Source: Halichoerus grypus (taxonomy: Eukaryota > Chordata > Mammalia > Carnivora > Phocidae). Taken from it: a stretch of DNA of 64,000 nucleotides. The DNA is taken from contig NC_135719.1 of the NCBI RefSeq assembly GCF_964656455.1, forward strand, positions 130,615,444 to 130,679,443. Reading direction: 5' to 3'. This document shows positions 1-14,825 of this stretch, one piece after another. Below the pieces are notes generated by a model. It saw only the letters and a list, made by a program, of their open reading frames with translations. It searched no databases and had not been told where the DNA came from. Numbering within the stretch: the first letter of the stretch is position 1; each line of letters opens with the position of its first letter. The translations under genes were made by a program, and so were the position numbers.

Positions 1-212
1 GGACCAGCTATTATTTAAATTTAACTAAATAATGGTAACTTCATATTATGCATATTGGAACCATGCAAAGCAAGGACTACCTATAGCCTCAAAATTAAAA
101 TACACAAATAAACAAAGGATGGGAGGGTTATAAATGGTGTTAAAGTGTTCTAAAGTCTTTGAGTTGTCTGAGAAATGTTAACAGTACTAACTTATATTAG
201 ATTTTTATAAAG
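1..212. other. Intron 3 or flanking sequence, AT-rich, no gene
   Basis: AT-rich sequence left of the L1 poly(T). No coding signal. It is either ordinary TSHR intron 3 sequence or, under an alternative reading of the L1/ZC3H11A block, the far end of the ZC3H11A 3' UTR. I could not decide. Confidence 0.4.
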
Positions 213-446
213 AATGAATACATTTTTTTAGTATTTATTTTTTAAATTCAATTAAGTATAATGTATTATTAGTTTCAGAGGTAGAGTTCATTGATTCATC
301 AGTCCCACATAGTACCCACTGCTCATTACATCATGCGCCCTCCCCAATGTCCATCACCCAGTAACTCCATCCCCCAACCCAGCAACCTTCAGTTTGTTTC
401 TTATGATTGATTGAGTCCCTTATAGTTTGTTCTTCCTCTCTGATTT

Positions 447-646
447 CTTTTTTTTTTTTTTAAGATTTTATTTACTTATTGACAGAGAGAGACATAGCGA
501 GAGAGGGAACACAAGCAGTGGGAGTGGAAGAGGGAGAAGCAGGCTTCCCGCTGAGCAGGGAGCCCAATGTGGGGCTCAATCCCAGGATTTGGGACCACGA
601 CCTGAGCCGAACGCAGACGCTTAACGACTGAGCCACCCAGGCGTTC
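447..646 (-). mobile_element. Can-SINE inserted in the L1
   Basis: Poly(T) then the reversed tRNA-derived head ending gagccacccaggcgttc. The 12-base TSD cctctctgattt is present at 435-446 and 647-658, so it postdates the L1. Confidence 0.95.
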
Positions 647-853
647 CCTCTCTGATTTTGTCTTGTTTTATTTTTCCTTCCCTTTTCCTATGATCCTGTT
701 TTGTTTCTTAAATTCCACATTTGAATGAAATCACATGACAATTGTCTTTCTCTGATTGACTTATTTCACTTAGCATAATATCTTCGAGTTCTATCCACAT
801 CATTGCAAATGGCAAGATTTCATTTTTTTGATGACTCAGTAGTATTCCATTGT

Positions 854-877
854 GTGTGTGTGTGTATATATATATAC
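854..877. repeat. (TG)n(TA)n microsatellite
   Basis: Alternating gt then at dinucleotides within the L1 3' region. The counterpart in the L1 at 29041-29072 carries the reverse-complement repeat. Confidence 0.85.
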
Positions 878-3800
878 CATATCTTCTTTATCCACTCATC
901 TGTTAATTGACATCTGGGCTCTTTCCATAGTTTGTTGTGGACATTGCTGCTATAAACATTAGGGTACAGGTGCCCCTTCAGATTACTACATTTGTATCTT
1001 TGGGGTAAATCCCTAGTAGTGCAATTGCTGGGTCATAGGGTAACTCTATTTTCAACTTTTTGAGGAGCTTCCATACTGTTTTCCAGAGTGGCTGCACCAG
1101 CTTGCATTCCCACCAGCAGTGGTAAGCGGGTTCCCCTTTCTCTGCATCCTCACCAGCATCTGTTGTTTCCTGACTTTTTAATCCAGCCATTCTGACTGGT
1201 GTGAGGTGGTATCTCATTGAGGTTTTGATTTGTCTTTCCCTGATGCCAAGTGATGTTGAGTATTTTTTCATGTGTCTGTTGGCCATTTGGATGTCTTCTT
1301 CGCAGAAATGTCTGTTCATGTCTTCTGCCCATTTCTTGATTGGATTATTTGTTCTTTGGGTGCTAAGTTTGATAAGTTCTTTAAAGATTTTAGATACTGG
1401 CTCTTTATCTGGTAAGACATTTGCAAATATCTTCTCCTATTCTGTAGGTTGTCTTTTGGTTTTGTTGACTGTTTCCTTTGTTGTGCAGAAGCTTTTTATC
1501 TGGATGAAATCCCAATAGTTCATTTTTGCCTTTGTTTCCCTTGTCTTTGGAGACATGTCTAGGAAGAAGTTGCTGTGGCTGAGGTCAAAGAGGTTGCTGC
1601 CTGTGTTCTCCTCTAGAATTTTGATGGATTCCTATCTCACATTTAAGTCTTTCATCCATATTGAGTCTATTTTTGTGTATGGTGTAAGGAAATGGTCCCG
1701 TTTCATTCTTCTGCATGTGGTTGTCCAATTTTCCCAGCACCATTTGTTGAAAGACTGTCTTTTTTCCATTGGACATTCTTTCCTGCTTTGTCAAAGATGA
1801 GTTGACCATAGAGTTGAGGATCAATTTCTGGGTTCTCTGTTCTGTTCCATTGATCTATGTGGCTGTTTTTGTGCCAGTACCATACTGTCTTAATGATTAC
1901 AGCTTTGTAATAGAGCTTGAAAACCGGGATTGTGATGCCACCAACTTTGGTTTTCTTTTTCAACATTCCTTTGGCTATTCAGGGTCTTTCTGGTTCCATG
2001 AAAATTTTAGGATTGTTTTTTCCAGCTCTGTGAAAAAAGTTGATGGTATTTTGATAGGGATTTCATTGAATGTATAGATTGCTCTAGGTAGCATAGACAT
2101 TTTAACAATATTGGCTCTTCCAATCCATGAGCATGGAATGTTTTTCTATTTCTTTGTGTCTTCCTCAATTTCTTTCATGAGTGTTCTATAGTGTTCTGAG
2201 TACCTTTGGTTAGGTTTATTGCTAGATATCTTATGGTTTTAGGTGCAATTGTAAATGGGATCAACTTCTTAATTTCTCTTTCTTTTGTCTCATTGTTAGT
2301 GTATAGAAATGCCACTGATTTCTGTGCATTGATTTTATATCCTGCCACTTTGCTGAAGTACTGTATGAGTTCTAGCAATTTTTCAGTGGAGTCTTTTGGG
2401 TTTTCCCAAAAGCATCATGTCATCTGCAACAACAGCGGTGATAGTGGACATCCCTGCCGTGTTCCTGGCCTTAGGGGAAAAGCTCTGTTTTTCCCCATTG
2501 AGAATGATATTTGCTGTGGGCTTTTCATACATGGCCTTTATGATACTGAGGTATGTTCTCTCTATTCCTACACTGTGAAGTAAAACTCTTCAAGAAAAGA
2601 TGCTGTACTTTGTCAAATGCTTTTTCTGCATCTATTGAGAGGATCATATGGTTCTTGTCCTTTTTTTTTTTTTTTATTAATGTAGTGTATCACATTGATT
2701 TGCAGATGTTGAACCACCCTTGCTGCCTAGGAATAAATCCCACTTGGTAGTGGTGAATAATCCTTTTAATGTACTGTTGGATCCTATTGGCTAGTATCTT
2801 GGTGAGAATTTTGGCTTCCATGTTCATCCGGGATATTGGTCTGTAATTCTCCTTTTTGGTGGGGTCTTTGTCTGGGTTTGGGATCAAGGTAATGCTGGCC
2901 TCATAGGAAGAGCTGGGAAGTTTTCCTTCCATTTCTATTTTTGAAACAGCTTCAGAAGAATAGGTATTAATTCTTCTTTAAATATTTGATAGAATTCCCC
3001 TGGGAAGCCATCCAGCCCTGGACTCTTGTTTGTTGAGAGATTTTTGATTACTGCTTCAATTCCGTTGCTGGTTATGGGTCTGTGCAGGTTTTCAATTTCT
3101 TCCTGTTTCAGTTTGGGTAGTTTATACATCTCTAGGAATTCATCCATTTCTTCCAGATTGCCTAATTTGTTGGCATATAGTTGCTCATAGTATGTTATAA
3201 TTGTATTTCTTTGGTGTTGGTTATGAACTCTCTTGTTTCATTCATGATTTTATTTATTTGGGTCCTTTCTCTTTTCTTTTTGATAAGTCTGGCCAGGGGT
3301 TTATCAATCTTATTAATTCTTCCAGAGAACCAGCTCCTACTTTAGTTGATCTGTTCTACTGTTCTTTTGGTTTCTATTTCATTGATTTCTGCTCTGATCT
3401 TTATTTTTTCTCTTCTCTTGCTGGGTTTAGGCTTTATTTGCTGTTCTTCCTCCAGCTCCTTTAGGTGTAGGGTTAGGTTGTGTATTTGAGACCTTTCTTG
3501 TTTCTTGAGATAGGCTTGAATTGCTATATACTTCCCTCTTAGGACTGCCTTTGCTGCATCCCAAAGATTTTTTAACAGTTGTGTTTTCATTTTCATTTGT
3601 TTCCATAATTTTTTAAATTCTTCTTTAATTTCCTGGTTGATCCATTCATTCTTTAGTAGGATGCTCTTTAGCCTCCATGTATTTGAGTTCTCTCCAAACT
3701 TCCACTTGTGATTAAGTTCAAGTTTCAAAGCATTGTGATCCAAAAATATGCAGGGAATGATCCCAGTCTTTTGGTACTGGTTGAGACCTGACCTGATCTA

Positions 3801-3893
3801 TTCTGGAGAATGTTCCATGTGTACTCGAGAAGAATGTATATTCTGTTGCTTTGGGATGGAATGCTCTGAATATATCTGTGAAGTCCATCTGGT

Positions 3894-5388
3894 AGAAAAT
3901 CTGGTGAAACCAGAACATTCCACTCCTACTTTGGAGAAGGGCTATTATACAACATTCAGTCAGCTGAAGATGGATTGGTAGAGAGATGTCTATATGTAAG
4001 TTTCAAGTCATTTTTGCTTGTGCAGAATCATCCAGATCTTCCCAAGACTGAATGGGCAGTCCTGTGGCTTTTTTCCTTTTCCATATTCCCAAAAAGGCTA
4101 CATGAGGTTCAACTCTTGAGGAGCCGCTTACAACAGCAATTCCTTAGGAGCCAACATGACAGGTGGATCAGATTTCCCTGTGAGAAACAAAACTGGCCAC
4201 CTATTGCAAAATATCAAAAATGGACAAGTCCTTCTTTCCTTTTGCTTCTGATTATGTACAATATGTCTCCTTTCAAGACTCTTATCCCCACCATACTTAT
4301 TCCTTCACAAGTCTAAACCTTGAGGTTATATGAAAAAGACTGACATCAAGAAAAGAAAACTCAATTCAGAAATTAAGAAAACTGGAAGGTATGCAGTACA
4401 CCCCAGAGCATCTCAACAATCCCTGCTATATTATAATTCAGTGTACTGTTACAGTCCAGAGATAAACACTGGCAGCTTAGAGTTCATTTTTACCCCCTCT
4501 GGTGGTTAAAGGGTACCAAATAAATACTGGGCAAGAGGAGTTTGCTGGGAGAGTTAGAAATAAAAAATTAACCAATTTTTATCCCTGTGATAATTCAATG
4601 CCAGTAGAAGGCAAGTACTGAAGAAGAGAAAGAACAACTTTCATGCTAAAAAAAGAATTCCTCTAATCATTATGTCACCATCTCTTATTAAGAATCCAGG
4701 GAATCCCAGAAATAAAAAATGAGTTTCAGAAGACCTCTGAGGTACTTTAAAGCCTTAACAAATTACAGTAATAATAAATTAGCTATTGCTCTCCAGAGGC
4801 TTACAGAGCAGCAGAAGCATGGAAATCAGGTTCAAAAAGTTATGTACAGATTATAAGCTTCTGGAGCTGCTCAGCCTTCTCTAAAGTTTAGTTGAATCTC
4901 CAAATATCTTTAAAAAGACATACAATTTAATGCAGATGGAGTGGATCTTTTGTTTAGTGGTAGTGTGAAAGCAGGGGCAGCAGCTGGTCTTCATCCTTTT
5001 CAAACTCAGGTTACATTAATAAGTACATTAAGACAATACATAAAAGAAATACTACAGCAAAGGGGGGAAAAAGCCCAAACTGACAAATACCTCAAGGAGA
5101 CTAGGTTCTCTTGCAGCCTTTGACTTGGATCTCCCTCTCAGTTTTTCTGTGGAGATGTGTAAGAGAACATTTTTTCTCATAGAATGCTAAACCATGGCAT
5201 CGAATGGACAAAATGGTTATCAAGGGACTGTAAAAATCTGGCTCCAAGGAGTCTAGGACATGTAAGGGTAATTCAGAGGTATACTTCTGATTTGGGACAA
5301 ATTCTAGACTAAAGAAATGATCATCGTGGGTAAATGTTATAATAGATGAAAGTAATTCCAATTTTTTTTTTTTAATGTTCTACTGACT
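3894..5388 (-). other. Probable ZC3H11A 3' UTR-derived sequence
   Basis: Non-coding sequence between the retrocopy stop codon and the L1 break at 3893. On the minus strand it is T-rich with UTR-like character and no intron-type repeats. A run of 12 A (minus strand) lies only 16 bases past the stop, at 5362-5373, too early to be a convincing tail. I infer that the copied mRNA's 3' UTR continues to 3894. I could not confirm it by alignment. Confidence 0.5.
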
Positions 5389-5391
5389 TCA

Positions 5392-5661
<270 letters not shown>

Positions 5662-5664
5662 TTA

Positions 5665-6490
<826 letters not shown>

Positions 6491-6711
6491 TCTTCTCTTC
6501 TTTTATACCTGTTTTTTTGTGTGTGTGTGATTCAGAGGAGCTGCCTTGCCCCTGGGGGGTGGCCTCAAGCTGAGGCTGGGAGCTGGTGCTGCTCTCAGAG
6601 CTCTGCTGTGCCCGCAGTGCCATCTCCTGTTTCATTTCCTCCAGCATCTTGATGAGCACCTCCTCCAGAGACTGTCCCACCTGCGGGCTCCTCTGATTGT
6701 CCTTTGCTCTA

Positions 6712-6858
<147 letters not shown>

Positions 6859-6861
6859 TCA

Positions 6862-7204
<343 letters not shown>

Positions 7205-7207
7205 TCA

Positions 7208-8180
<973 letters not shown>

Positions 8181-8602
8181 TCAATCACAGAAATCGTCTT
8201 TTAAAATGCAATCATTAGCTGGTTGCTCTCAACAGGAACCTCTGTGTCTTCCCTGAGTTCCAATCTATTACCCCTTTTACTCACACTTAATATGAGTCAA
8301 TTTTCCAGGAAATTTTGGGGAAGGGAATATCCCCAAATCCTAAAAAGCATCGCTACCACTAGTCCTACAGCCTCCTTCTCAAGATCCAGAATCAAGGCCT
8401 GCAAGATGTCAACAACATGGGCCTTCCCCCAGGAATTCGCACCAATTATGGGAGTGTAGGGGGTGTTCTTCAAGACGGTTTCATCAGTCTGAACCGCCGA
8501 CACTGTCCCCAACTCCTGCTTGCTGCCACGTCTTCCTTCTTTCTTCGCTGCTGCCACCCGCCCTCCTCACAGCAGCAACACCCTAACGAATACATGTTTT
8601 AA

Positions 8603-9775
8603 TCCATAGGGCAACAGCTAAAATAATTGTAAAAGAATAGATAACTAACAAGCTAATAGTAGTGAGGAACAGAATAATAAAAATTAATTACTACAAAGGG
8701 CGCACAGGTGGTTCAGTCTGTTAAGCATCTGACTTTGGCTCAAGTCATGATCTCAGGGTCCTGGGATCGAGCCCTGCCTCAAGCCCTGTGTTGGGCTCTG
8801 CACTCAGTGGGGAGTCTGCTTTCCCACTGCCGCTCCCCCTGCTTGTGCTCTCTCTCAAATAAATAAAATCTAAAAAAAAATTACTACAAAAAGGGCAAGA
8901 AATTAGAAGTAATGAAGAACTTCTAAAACAAATAGTAGATTTAACACCAAATAATCAGTATTTACATTAATTGCATTAAATGTAAAAGGACTTAATATTC
9001 CAGCTACAATACAAAGATTTCCAGGTAAGTTAATAAAATAAAAAAAAATTCAGCTGTATGCTTCTCACAAAGGACATACTTTAAATACAATGCTATAAAA
9101 AGACTGAAAGTATAAGGATAAAAATATTAACATGCAAACAATAACCAAGAGAAAATAGATATAAATATACTGCTATATATTAACCCTGAAGTCTTACTAT
9201 ATATAAAAAGGGAAATTTTATTATGATAAAAAGGATTACTACAGAGAGATACAATGATTCTAAATTTTAATATCTGTAGGAGAACTTCAAACCATGTAAA
9301 GCAGAAATTGACAGAACTGAAAAAATAAAATAGATACCCACCATCATAGTGGGGATTTGTTTCAATAGAGCTTTATCCGATAGAACATGCATACAAGAAA
9401 AGTAAAAATACTGATAAGAAATTAATAAGGTTTGAACAACATAATTTGCAAACTTAACCTTATTGACTTATATAAAATATTGTATCCAACAATTGCAGAG
9501 TACATATTCTTTTCAAGGACACATGGAACATTTATCAAAATTAACCATATGTAGGGCCATGAAAGCAAGTCTCAATAGCTTACAAAAAATTAAAATCAAG
9601 TTCTCTGACTAGTAAACAATGCACTTCTAAATAACCATGAGTCAAAGAAGAAATCACAGTAGGCACTAGAAAATAGTTTTAGCTAAATGACAATAAAAAA
9701 ATGACAAATCAAAACCCATGAGACGCAGTTAAAGTCACACTCAGAAGAAAATGCATAGCTTTAAAAAGACAGAGA
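8603..9775 (+). mobile_element. Old L1 fragment (endonuclease region of ORF2)
   Basis: Diverged mammalian-wide L1 on the + strand. The colinear order is recognisable: a stretch with 'attaaatgtaaaaggactta', then 'gcagagtacatattcttttcaa', then 'ggccatgaaagcaagtctcaa', ending with 'gcatagctttaaaaag'. Frames are destroyed. It begins immediately right of the ZC3H11A 5' end and is interrupted by the SINE at 8698. Confidence 0.75.
8698..8879 (+). mobile_element. Can-SINE
   Basis: Begins gggcgcacaggtggttcag and ends in an A-tail. TSD attactacaaa at 8687-8697 and 8880-8890, inside the old L1. Confidence 0.94.
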
Positions 9776-11586
9776 TTTTGATTCTCTGCCCCTTTCTCCA
9801 AAAAAAAATCAAAGAAACTAATTTGTAACAAAGCTCTATATACACCCTGCAGCTCTTAAAAGCAACTGTTTTGTTATGATTATGGCCTTTTCTTCATAAA
9901 GTTTCTAGTTGTTAACATTTCTCTTAGAAATACCAACTTTCTCCCTCTGAGCAAAAGAGTTAATTTCATAGAGCAAAGAAAACTACTAAATACAAAAACT
10001 AAAAAGAGGATGAGTTTGGAAGTGGGTTTTTAAAAGGATATTTCTCTTATGTATATGAGGTATTCAGTCTAATATCTTAGAAAATAAGAGAATAACACAT
10101 CTTGCATTCTCCAGATTTGTCTAATATATATCCTACATTATTATCTGCAAATGGTTTTAGTTGGCACAAAGGGTAAGTAAAGACTTCTGGACTCCTGCCA
10201 CACAAATGCTTAATACCTTTATTTTGTAATCACTTATTAAGCAATGACTATAAACAAAGCATTATGCTACTCGCATGAGAGAAACAGAGCTGAAAAATCT
10301 CTCTTCTTCCCTCAAAGAACTGAGATAGATGGAAAGCATGAGACCAAATATCAATATAGAATGATTTATCTCATCTACTCATCTACTGTCAACCCAACTT
10401 CCCTGGCACTCCCAGCAGAGAGCTAAAGCCCTCTGATTTATTTATAAAGCAGAGCCCTTCACCAGGTTGGATTTGCTACAAGCATAGATACTGAACTAAG
10501 GTGTGCTGATGGCCAATGCCATTGCATATTGCTAGCATTTACTGAAAAGCCTCAGTGAGAACATTAGCAGTTAAAGAACCTAATGTTACTCTTTTGCATG
10601 GATGTTCTTCCTCAGAGGCCCTCCCTCTCTCCCTGTCCCTTTTTCGTCGATGTGATTGGTAAATTGGCTGAGTTAGGGCTATGGAAGGACTCGGAGCTCA
10701 TCACCCCCACTTCTAACCATCCCTTCACTGCTTTTTCAACCTTCTCCTGCTAATGCACTATATGCTTCCTATGAGCCGGCTTCCCAGTTCTTGCTTAGAT
10801 TGTGCTGATAGGACTTGCGATGGTAGAAAATATGCGCTAAAATTGTTGGTGACCTAGAGCTGGCATTCCAAAGATAAAAAGCTACCTATTCAGGCAATTA
10901 ATACAGTTACGTTTAACACGGTGCTGAAACTATGGTCATTACATCTTACAGCTAGACACAGGATTCAAAATAGTGGACCATTCTATTCTTACCGGAACCT
11001 TCTTCCCTTGACCTCTGAGATTCCACACTCCTGGTCATCCTCTACCATCTTGGTTGGTCTTTCTCATTCTCCTTTGCTAGTCCATGCTCCTTCCTCACTT
11101 TTAAACATTGGGGTTCCATATGACCCAGACCTGTGTCTTCTTCTCTTCTTACTCTACAATTCTCCCCCCCGTGACCTTATCCAACTATTCTCAAGTTTAC
11201 GTACCTAGTCCAGGTCTCTCGTTTTGGCATTGGGCCATTTACCTGTCGGTCTCCTTGCTATCTCTTCTGAGATGTCTCACATATATCTCACTACTTAAAT
11301 GCCCCAAACAAATCAGCCTCTCCCTCTGATCTACCACTCCTCCACTATTTGCTGAGCTGGTACATGGCACATCCATTTATCATACTGCATATTTCAAATA
11401 CCTGAGGGGTATCACTGTACCTTCTTTCCTTATCACCCACTTCTAATCCTTCACCATGTCCTGTTGATTCTACTATGCTAATATACAAAAAATGTACCCT
11501 CTTCCTCTCCACTGCCATGACCTACACACAAGCTGTCATAATTTCTGGGAATTATCACATGGAAATGGAGAAGGGCTTAGCTGAGC
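9776..11586. other. TSHR intron 3, no gene; L2-like remnants
   Basis: No convincing coding or RNA gene. 10980-11500 is pyrimidine-rich and resembles + strand L2 ORF2 remnants (for example 'ccttcaccatgtcctgttgattctac' style sequence around 11450). The remainder is unassigned intron. Confidence 0.5.
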
Positions 11587-11650
11587 TTTTTTTTTTTTTT
11601 TCTTTTTAAGATTTATTTATTTATTTGAGAGAGAGCAGGGGGTAGGGGCA
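11587..11650 (-). mobile_element. Can-SINE fragment (tail end only)
   Basis: Poly(T), then aagatttatttatttatttgagagagagcaggggg, then the match stops. This is only the A-tail side of a reversed SINE. Confidence 0.8.
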
Positions 11651-11715
11651 AATCAGGACTTCAGAGGCTAAGAATCTAGTATATACCAAGAGCTTTGTCA
11701 GACTTTATACTTTTT

Positions 11716-11906
11716 CTTTTTAAAGATTTTATTTATTTATTTGATAGAGAGAGCAAGAGAGCACAAGCAGGGGGAACAGTAGAGGGAGAGGGAGAAGCAG
11801 GCTCCCCACCAAGCAGGGAACCCGATGCGGGGCTCAATCCCAGGACCCTGGGATCATGACCTGAGCTGAAGGCAGACACTCAACCAACTGAGCCACCCAG
11901 GCGCCC
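11716..11906 (-). mobile_element. Can-SINE
   Basis: Full-length reversed copy ending gccacccaggcgcccc. The 17-base TSD cagactttatacttttt is perfect at 11699-11715 and 11907-11923. Confidence 0.96.
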
Positions 11907-11923
11907 CAGACTTTATACTTTTT

Positions 11924-13411
11924 GACCTAGTAATTCCACTTCAATAAATTTTCCCTAAGAAAATAAATAGAGGAGTGAGAGTTTACATAAAAGCCCTTTG
12001 TCTCATCGTTAATTTATAATAGCAATAACTGGGAAACTATTCAAATGCTCAGCTAGAAGGGTCTAATATGAAATACTAAGCGACCATTAGAAATCTGTTG
12101 TCACAGACCATTTAATCCCAGAGGAAATACTTTTGACATAATGCTGTTTTAAAAACACAAAACATACTTAAAGACAGGAAAAAAACTGATTTTCTTTATA
12201 TCATGGAATAATGAGAGGTTTCACATCTTTTGATGTGAATGTGTTTAAAACTTATTACAATGTATACGTATTATCTTTATAGTCAGGTGAAATAAACTTT
12301 TTAAAAAATTAAGGCTTCCTTCAATATACATCAATCTTAAAATTAATACTTGATGTAAATTAATACTACATGGGTGACTTATTATGTGATAAAAAACCTA
12401 TCAGAAAATGTTACTTTAAAATTAATGTACTTAATTCTTAGTCCCAGTTTTCACCTCAGTACTGTGCAGTATTTAAGGTATTTAAGGTAACAAAATTATG
12501 GCTTTGCCAATACATACATACCTTCTTTTTAAAGTAGTTAATTAATTAGTTATTACTTCTCTCTGCCTCCCAGAGCACACGGTAAAGTTGCACATAATAA
12601 ATGTCCAATAATTATTCCTTTAGTTTTAACCAGTCTCTCTCCACTCTCCACACTAGAGCGAGCTGACCTAGGCAAAGACAGAGTGGCCTGCCTCCTAATT
12701 TTTTTTTTTTTTTTGAACTAACGGTACTTAAAAGCAGACTAGAAAAAAATTAAAAATCAAATTGAAGTAAGTTGAAAAGAAGCTGGGGGATGGCCAAGAT
12801 CTAGGTTTTGGGCTCTTATTCACATTCGGTTTCTTATTTTACACAATGTAGTCTTACACATTATTGCATTTGTATTTCTTAAAATTCCAACTATGCCAAC
12901 TGGGGCAGCTTCCCTTCTCTTCAGATATCTTATTCCAGTTCAGGGTCCTTGCCTGTGCAAGCCTGCAACCTTCTCATGTCCGTTGGCCCCATCTTACTTT
13001 GCAGGTAAAAAGCCAAGTCAGTTTCATTCTTGCCCTCAATTTGTTACCCAGCTTGGCATGCTTTCTCCTCATGAACTGGGGGCGTTGAGGGTGTGGGTAA
13101 ATATCTCTAAGGCTAAGGATCATAGTCAAATGCCATGATCTAATGCCAGTTGAATAGTTAAGAGAGAAAAGGGGGCACAGGACGATGGAAGGAAAAAAAA
13201 GTTGGAAAGTTCTTTAAGAGTAGAAGGATGTAAGCCTTCATTTCTCTTCCCTTTGCCTCTCTCTCCCCGACCTGGGGACTCTCTCCTGTCACTTTGCTGA
13301 TTTCCCAAACTGTGTGGGCTGCAGGCTGGTGTGCTAAGTACCCGCCACAACACCAGCTGAATTGAACAAGCCAATTTCTCTGTTCTTTGCTCTTACTAAG
13401 AATGAACAAAC
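11924..13411. other. TSHR intron 3, no gene
   Basis: AT-rich intron. 11924-12300 has the look of an old L1 or other transposon remnant ('aattccacttcaataaattttccctaag'). No coding, RNA or exon signal was found. Confidence 0.5.
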
Positions 13412-13647
13412 GGGGGCACCTGGGTGGCACAGTGGGCTAAGCATTGGACTCTTGGTTTCAGCTCAGGTTGTGATCTCAGGGTCATGAGATCAAGCCCCCC
13501 CACTGCCACTTCCATTGGCATCTGTGCTCAGTGTGGAGTCTGCTTAAGATTCTCTTATCCCTCTGCGCTGCCCACCAACATTCACTTGCTCTCTCTCTCT
13601 CTCTCAAATAAGTAAATATATCTTAAAAAAAAAAAAAAAAAAAAAAA
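13412..13647 (+). mobile_element. Can-SINE with long A-tail
   Basis: Starts gggggcacctgggtggcac, with internal promoter-like tRNA head, CT-rich tract and 23 A at the end. Flanks 'aagaatgaacaaa' and 'aaggaatggataaa' are an imperfect TSD, suggesting an older copy. Confidence 0.93.
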
Positions 13648-13802
13648 GGAATGGATAAATGTTTCCCAGAAGAAGAAAAAGCCCAGAATCTTGTCATAGG
13701 ATTAAATGAACCTAATGTATGCTAAATTATTGATCTGCTGGTTTGTGAAAACACTGCACACTTGGTTATCGCTGTTACACTTGTCATTGAAATGTCATTG
13801 AA

Positions 13803-13998
13803 GGGCGCCTGGGTGGCTCAGTTGGTTAAGCGACTGCCTTCGGCTCAGGTCATGATCCTGGAGTCCCAGGATCGAGTCCCACATCGGGCTCCCTGCTCGG
13901 CGGGGAGTCTGCTTCTCCTTCTGACCCTCCCCCCTCTCATGCTCTCTGTATCTCATTCTCTCTCTCAAATAAATAAATAAAATCTTTAAAAAAAAAAA
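13803..13998 (+). mobile_element. Can-SINE, arctoid-type head
   Basis: Head gggcgcctgggtggctcag followed by the gactgccttcggctcagg variant. Perfect 14-base TSD gaaatgtcattgaa at 13789-13802 and 13999-14012. Confidence 0.96.
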
Positions 13999-14129
13999 GA
14001 AATGTCATTGAAATGTCCATTTTATTTGAAATCCAATGAAGGGAAATTAAGCAATAAGGAGTATTTAAATTTCTTTTTAGTTCTGGTGGATGATCTCCTT
14101 TAAACACCATTAAAAAATAATAAATGAAG

Positions 14130-14275
14130 CAGTATTGGGAGTTAGAAGTCCTAGGTTAAGGCCCAGGGTTGCCTCTGTGTAACAGGAGATCAGTCACTTA
14201 CTCTTGCTAAATGTGTCTTCATTGTTTTGTCTGCAAAATGAAGAGGATTATTACCTGCTACACTTAAGTAAGTTC
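14130..14275 (+). repeat. MIR
   Basis: Diverged MIR core: order of 'ggttgcctctgtgtaac', 'cagtcacttactcttgc' and 'tgtctgcaaaatgaagaggatt' matches the + strand MIR consensus. Confidence 0.7.
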
Positions 14276-14584
14276 TCCCACCCCCTCATGGGTAGAGCCA
14301 TCTTGAGTGATAAGTATACCCAGTCCCTGGTCACCCTGTAATCTCCAAGGCTGGGCTTTTCTAATCAATAAGCTTCAAGATCCTCAGATATTTTCCTGAC
14401 ACAGCTAAATTGCCCCACTCCATAGAAGAGCATATTTGAAGATTGAAGGGACTATCTGGCACTTTATATATTTTTTTAAATTTTTATATAGAATATATAT
14501 TCCTTTGTGTTTTTTTTTTAAATTGGGGGAATTTTTTTATGCCTTTTATTTCATTTTTTTTTAAATTTTAAACAAGATAAAATA

Positions 14585-14814
14585 GGGTATCCTGGGTGGC
14601 TCAGTTGATTGAGCATCTGACTCTTGGTTTCGGCTTGGGTAATGATTTCAGGGTCCTGGGTTTGAGCCCCGGCAAGGTGGGCAGGTGACCACTGGGCTCC
14701 TTTCTCAGCTCAGGGAGGAGTCGGCTTCTCTTCCTCTTTTTCCTGCCCCTCCCCTCGCTCACGGCTGCATGCGCTCTCTCTCTAAAATAAGTAAATATAT
14801 CTTTAAAAAAAAAT
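14585..14814 (+). mobile_element. Can-SINE
   Basis: Head gggtatcctgggtggctcag, CT-rich 3' part and A-tail. TSD aagataaaata at 14574-14584 and 14815-14825. Confidence 0.94.
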
Positions 14815-14825
14815 AAGATAAAATA

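Larger units (their letters stand above)
224..3893 (-). mobile_element. LINE-1, 3' part, 5'-truncated
   Basis: Read on the minus strand this is carnivore L1 ending in an A-rich tail at 224-242. Broken ORF2 pieces can be read: the region between endonuclease and reverse transcriptase (3342-3743), RT blocks with [15 protein letters not shown] (2935-3147) and [20 protein letters not shown] (2690-2932), and the C-terminal ELPYDPAIALLGIYPK block (978-1319). Frameshifts separate them, so no functional ORF2 remains. The L1 match stops abruptly at 3893 inside the end of the endonuclease region. A Can-SINE has inserted at 447-646. L1 ORF2p normally cuts target DNA and reverse-transcribes RNA at the nick. 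Confidence 0.93.

Noticed and set aside
427..624. Open frames over Can-SINEs (also near 6309, 13424, 22605, 44860, 51691)
   Set aside because: The same peptide-like strings recur because they are translations of the same SINE family, not genes.
854..877. Dinucleotide runs as a regulatory Z-DNA element
   Set aside because: They are internal microsatellites carried by the L1 family at the same position in each copy.
1201..4316. Plus-strand open frames across the L1
   Set aside because: Antisense shadows of the minus-strand L1 ORF2.
5362..5373. 12-T run as the poly(A) tail of the ZC3H11A copy
   Set aside because: It is only 16 bases past the stop codon and UTR-like sequence continues beyond it; more likely an internal A-run of the UTR.
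8297..8557. 86-codon minus-strand frame as a separate gene
   Set aside because: It sits in the GC-rich part directly upstream of the ZC3H11A start position and is better explained as copied 5' UTR.
8698..8879. SINE heads as tRNA genes
   Set aside because: The tRNA-like heads retain box A/B-like words but are SINE modules with CT tracts and A-tails, not folded tRNAs.
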